NCBI GenBank assembly: GCA_031275285.1
Contig: JAISOY010000181.1
Coordinates: 1-42,639, forward strand
Length of the DNA stretch: 42,639 nt
Direction: 5' to 3'
From: Bacteroidales bacterium
Lineage (GTDB): Bacteria > Bacteroidota > Bacteroidia > Bacteroidales > UBA4181
The notes beneath the pieces were generated by a model. That model saw nothing but the letters and a program-made list of their open reading frames with translations. It did not search any database and was not told the DNA's origin. Below, piece by piece: positions 41,713-42,639 of the stretch (the first letter of the stretch is position 1; each line of letters starts with the position of its first letter). Position numbers and translations under genes: made by a program.

Positions 41713-42480
41713 TCAAAACTGAGAATACGGCATCGGCAATAACAACCGGTTTTTATTATTGGTAGCTGTATGGGCGTATTCCGGCAAATCTTTGATCCGG
41801 ATCCAATCGGGATGCGAGCCAAATGCAGACCATGCTTTATCCCTGGTAGGTTTATCCTTATACCAGGTAAGGTAAACCAGTGCGGGCATACGCGGTCCGG
41901 CCAATACTTCGCCGTAACAAACAGAATTGATCCCCACCTGATCGAAAACGGCGATCTCATCTTTATTGAACATTTTTACCTTTCGTTGATTGGCTTCCTC
42001 ATTGGGACTGTGGTATATACGAATTTCAAATAAGGTCCGGTCCTTATCGGGCATTTTTATTTTAGGGATCCTGTCAAAAGCTTCACATAAAAAAGTTTCA
42101 AAATTAGAGTAAAGTGGGTGAGGCGCCGTAGCATCAAAAAAAGGCTGTGCTGCTTTTCTGAAAACCTGATCCTTCCAGATATCCTGTTTTACTTTCTGAA
42201 AAGTCTTCATATCAGGATACACCAACAATAAATACCGCAACTCCTGATCTTCCTTTTTATACAGGGTAAATGCGCCGACAGAAACACCCAGACGGTTATA
42301 TGCCGGGATCAGAGTGCTTTCAAAAAACCCGTCCAAACTCGTTCCGTCTCCGGTGAGTGTGTAGATGCGCCATTCATATATTTCCTTTTTAGGGGAAACC
42401 AGTGTTTCCGATGAAGATGCAAGAACATCGAACAATGCCACAAACAGGCATACCGTCATTAATACATATTTTCTATTCAT
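41713..42480 (-). CDS. Secreted NIPSNAP-family protein
   Basis: A 255-residue protein with a signal peptide (MNRKYVLMTVCLFVALFDVLAS). The mature part has two copies of the NIPSNAP dimeric alpha-beta barrel: YEWRIYTLTGDGTSLDGFFE (first) and FEIRIYHSPNEEANQRKVKM (second), each followed by a strand with LLLVYPDMKTFQKV or VYLTWYKDKPTRDKAW. Secreted NIPSNAP proteins are common in Bacteroidetes and their role is unknown. Start 42480 rather than 42543 is chosen because a perfect -7 element lies between them and the signal peptide begins there. It is a single gene, unrelated in theme to the polysaccharide locus. Confidence 0.88.
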   Translation of the reverse strand: MNRKYVLMTVCLFVALFDVLASSSETLVSPKKEIYEWRIYTLTGDGTSLDGFFESTLIPAYNRLGVSVGAFTLYKKEDQELRYLLLVYPDMKTFQKVKQDIWKDQVFRKAAQPFFDATAPHPLYSNFETFLCEAFDRIPKIKMPDKDRTLFEIRIYHSPNEEANQRKVKMFNKDEIAVFDQVGINSVCYGEVLAGPRMPALVYLTWYKDKPTRDKAWSAFGSHPDWIRIKDLPEYAHTATNNKNRLLLPMPYSQF

Positions 42481-42513
42481 TTTGGTGATCAATATTAAAG
42501 TTAAGTAATTATT

Positions 42514-42521
42514 CAAAATTA
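42514..42521 (-). promoter_or_regulatory. Candidate -7 element of the NIPSNAP gene
   Basis: TAATTTTG on the minus strand matches TAnnTTTG exactly, 33 bases before the ATG at 42480. No -33 element was seen. Confidence 0.4.
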
Positions 42522-42551
42522 TATCATACATATATGGAATCATTTTTTAAC

Positions 42552-42575
42552 CTTCTTTTTCTTGATAAAAAGAAG
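42552..42575. repeat. Repeat-like inverted sequence near the right edge
   Basis: CTTCTTTTT (42552-42560) and AAAAAGAAG (42567-42575) are perfect 9-bp arms around CTTGAT, followed by CAAAAATCAAGGC. Sequences of this kind recur in intergenic DNA of Bacteroidetes, from memory; the rest of the possible element is beyond the window. Confidence 0.4.
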
Positions 42576-42639
42576 CAAAAATCAAGGCTTGCCTCCTCAG
42601 CGACCAGCCACTACACGCTACGGGACGCCGGAAGAACTC

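Noticed and set aside
1-42639. CRISPR arrays, tRNA and rRNA genes
   Set aside because: No regularly spaced direct repeats and no tRNA T-loop or rRNA-like segments were seen on either strand.

Overview
The window looks like a chromosomal segment of a Bacteroidota (Bacteroidales-type) bacterium. The evidence is: Bacteroidetes-type promoters (TTTG, about 20 bases, TAnnTTTG) in front of several genes; an Na+-NQR operon; an ECF sigma/FecR pair with a DUF4974-like FecR tail; a FimB/Mfa2-like lipoprotein; DUF3575 and STN domains; a zinc-less DksA/TraR protein; and weak or absent Shine-Dalgarno sequences. No tRNA, rRNA or CRISPR array was seen. The species cannot be named from the sequence.

Layout. 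1-2.4 kb: nqrB (cut by the left edge) and nqrA on the minus strand behind a strong promoter. 2.7-8.1 kb, plus strand: a small XRE-type regulator, tsaB, recJ, miaB, a stand-alone Cpn10/GroES-like gene, then HU with its own promoter and terminator. 8.2-13.7 kb: an M3 metallopeptidase (minus), then a DksA/TraR-like gene, murI and speA (plus). These are mainly housekeeping functions: tRNA modification, recombination, chromatin, wall precursor and polyamine synthesis.

13.7-18.6 kb (minus) is accessory. Read in the direction of transcription it holds a nucleotidyltransferase-HEPN fusion, a fimbrillin-like lipoprotein, a 193-bp MITE, and then a compact surface-signalling set: FecR-like anti-sigma, a protein joining an STN signalling domain to a DUF3575 outer-membrane barrel through a Pro/Lys/Glu-rich linker, and an ECF sigma factor placed last. 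No TonB-dependent receptor is present. This is the best candidate here for a poorly described system: a trans-envelope sigma switch with a non-TonB barrel as transducer. 18.8-26.1 kb: a MATE exporter, a TPR sensor protein that looks like a histidine kinase but has lost the phospho-accepting His and ATP-lid motifs, and dnaE. 26.1-28.7 kb: a marR gene with a 19-bp perfect palindrome just before its start, inside a 741-bp segment bounded by 24-bp inverted repeats (23/24 identical), then an exported thioredoxin, a DUF6132-like membrane protein and a nucleoside-recognition (Gate) membrane protein.

28.8-41.2 kb (minus) is a surface polysaccharide locus. In transcription order: Wzx flippase, FrhB-like ferredoxin protein, polysaccharide pyruvyl transferase, GT4, Wzy-like polymerase, three GT4 enzymes, a WcaF-like acetyltransferase and two GT2 enzymes. 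Genes are nearly contiguous, so one or a few transcripts are likely. No initiating phosphoglycosyltransferase, Wza/Wzc export genes or UpxY antiterminator are present, so those must lie elsewhere. A secreted NIPSNAP-family protein and a repeat-like sequence close the window. Functional calls rest on reading motifs by eye; no database search was possible.
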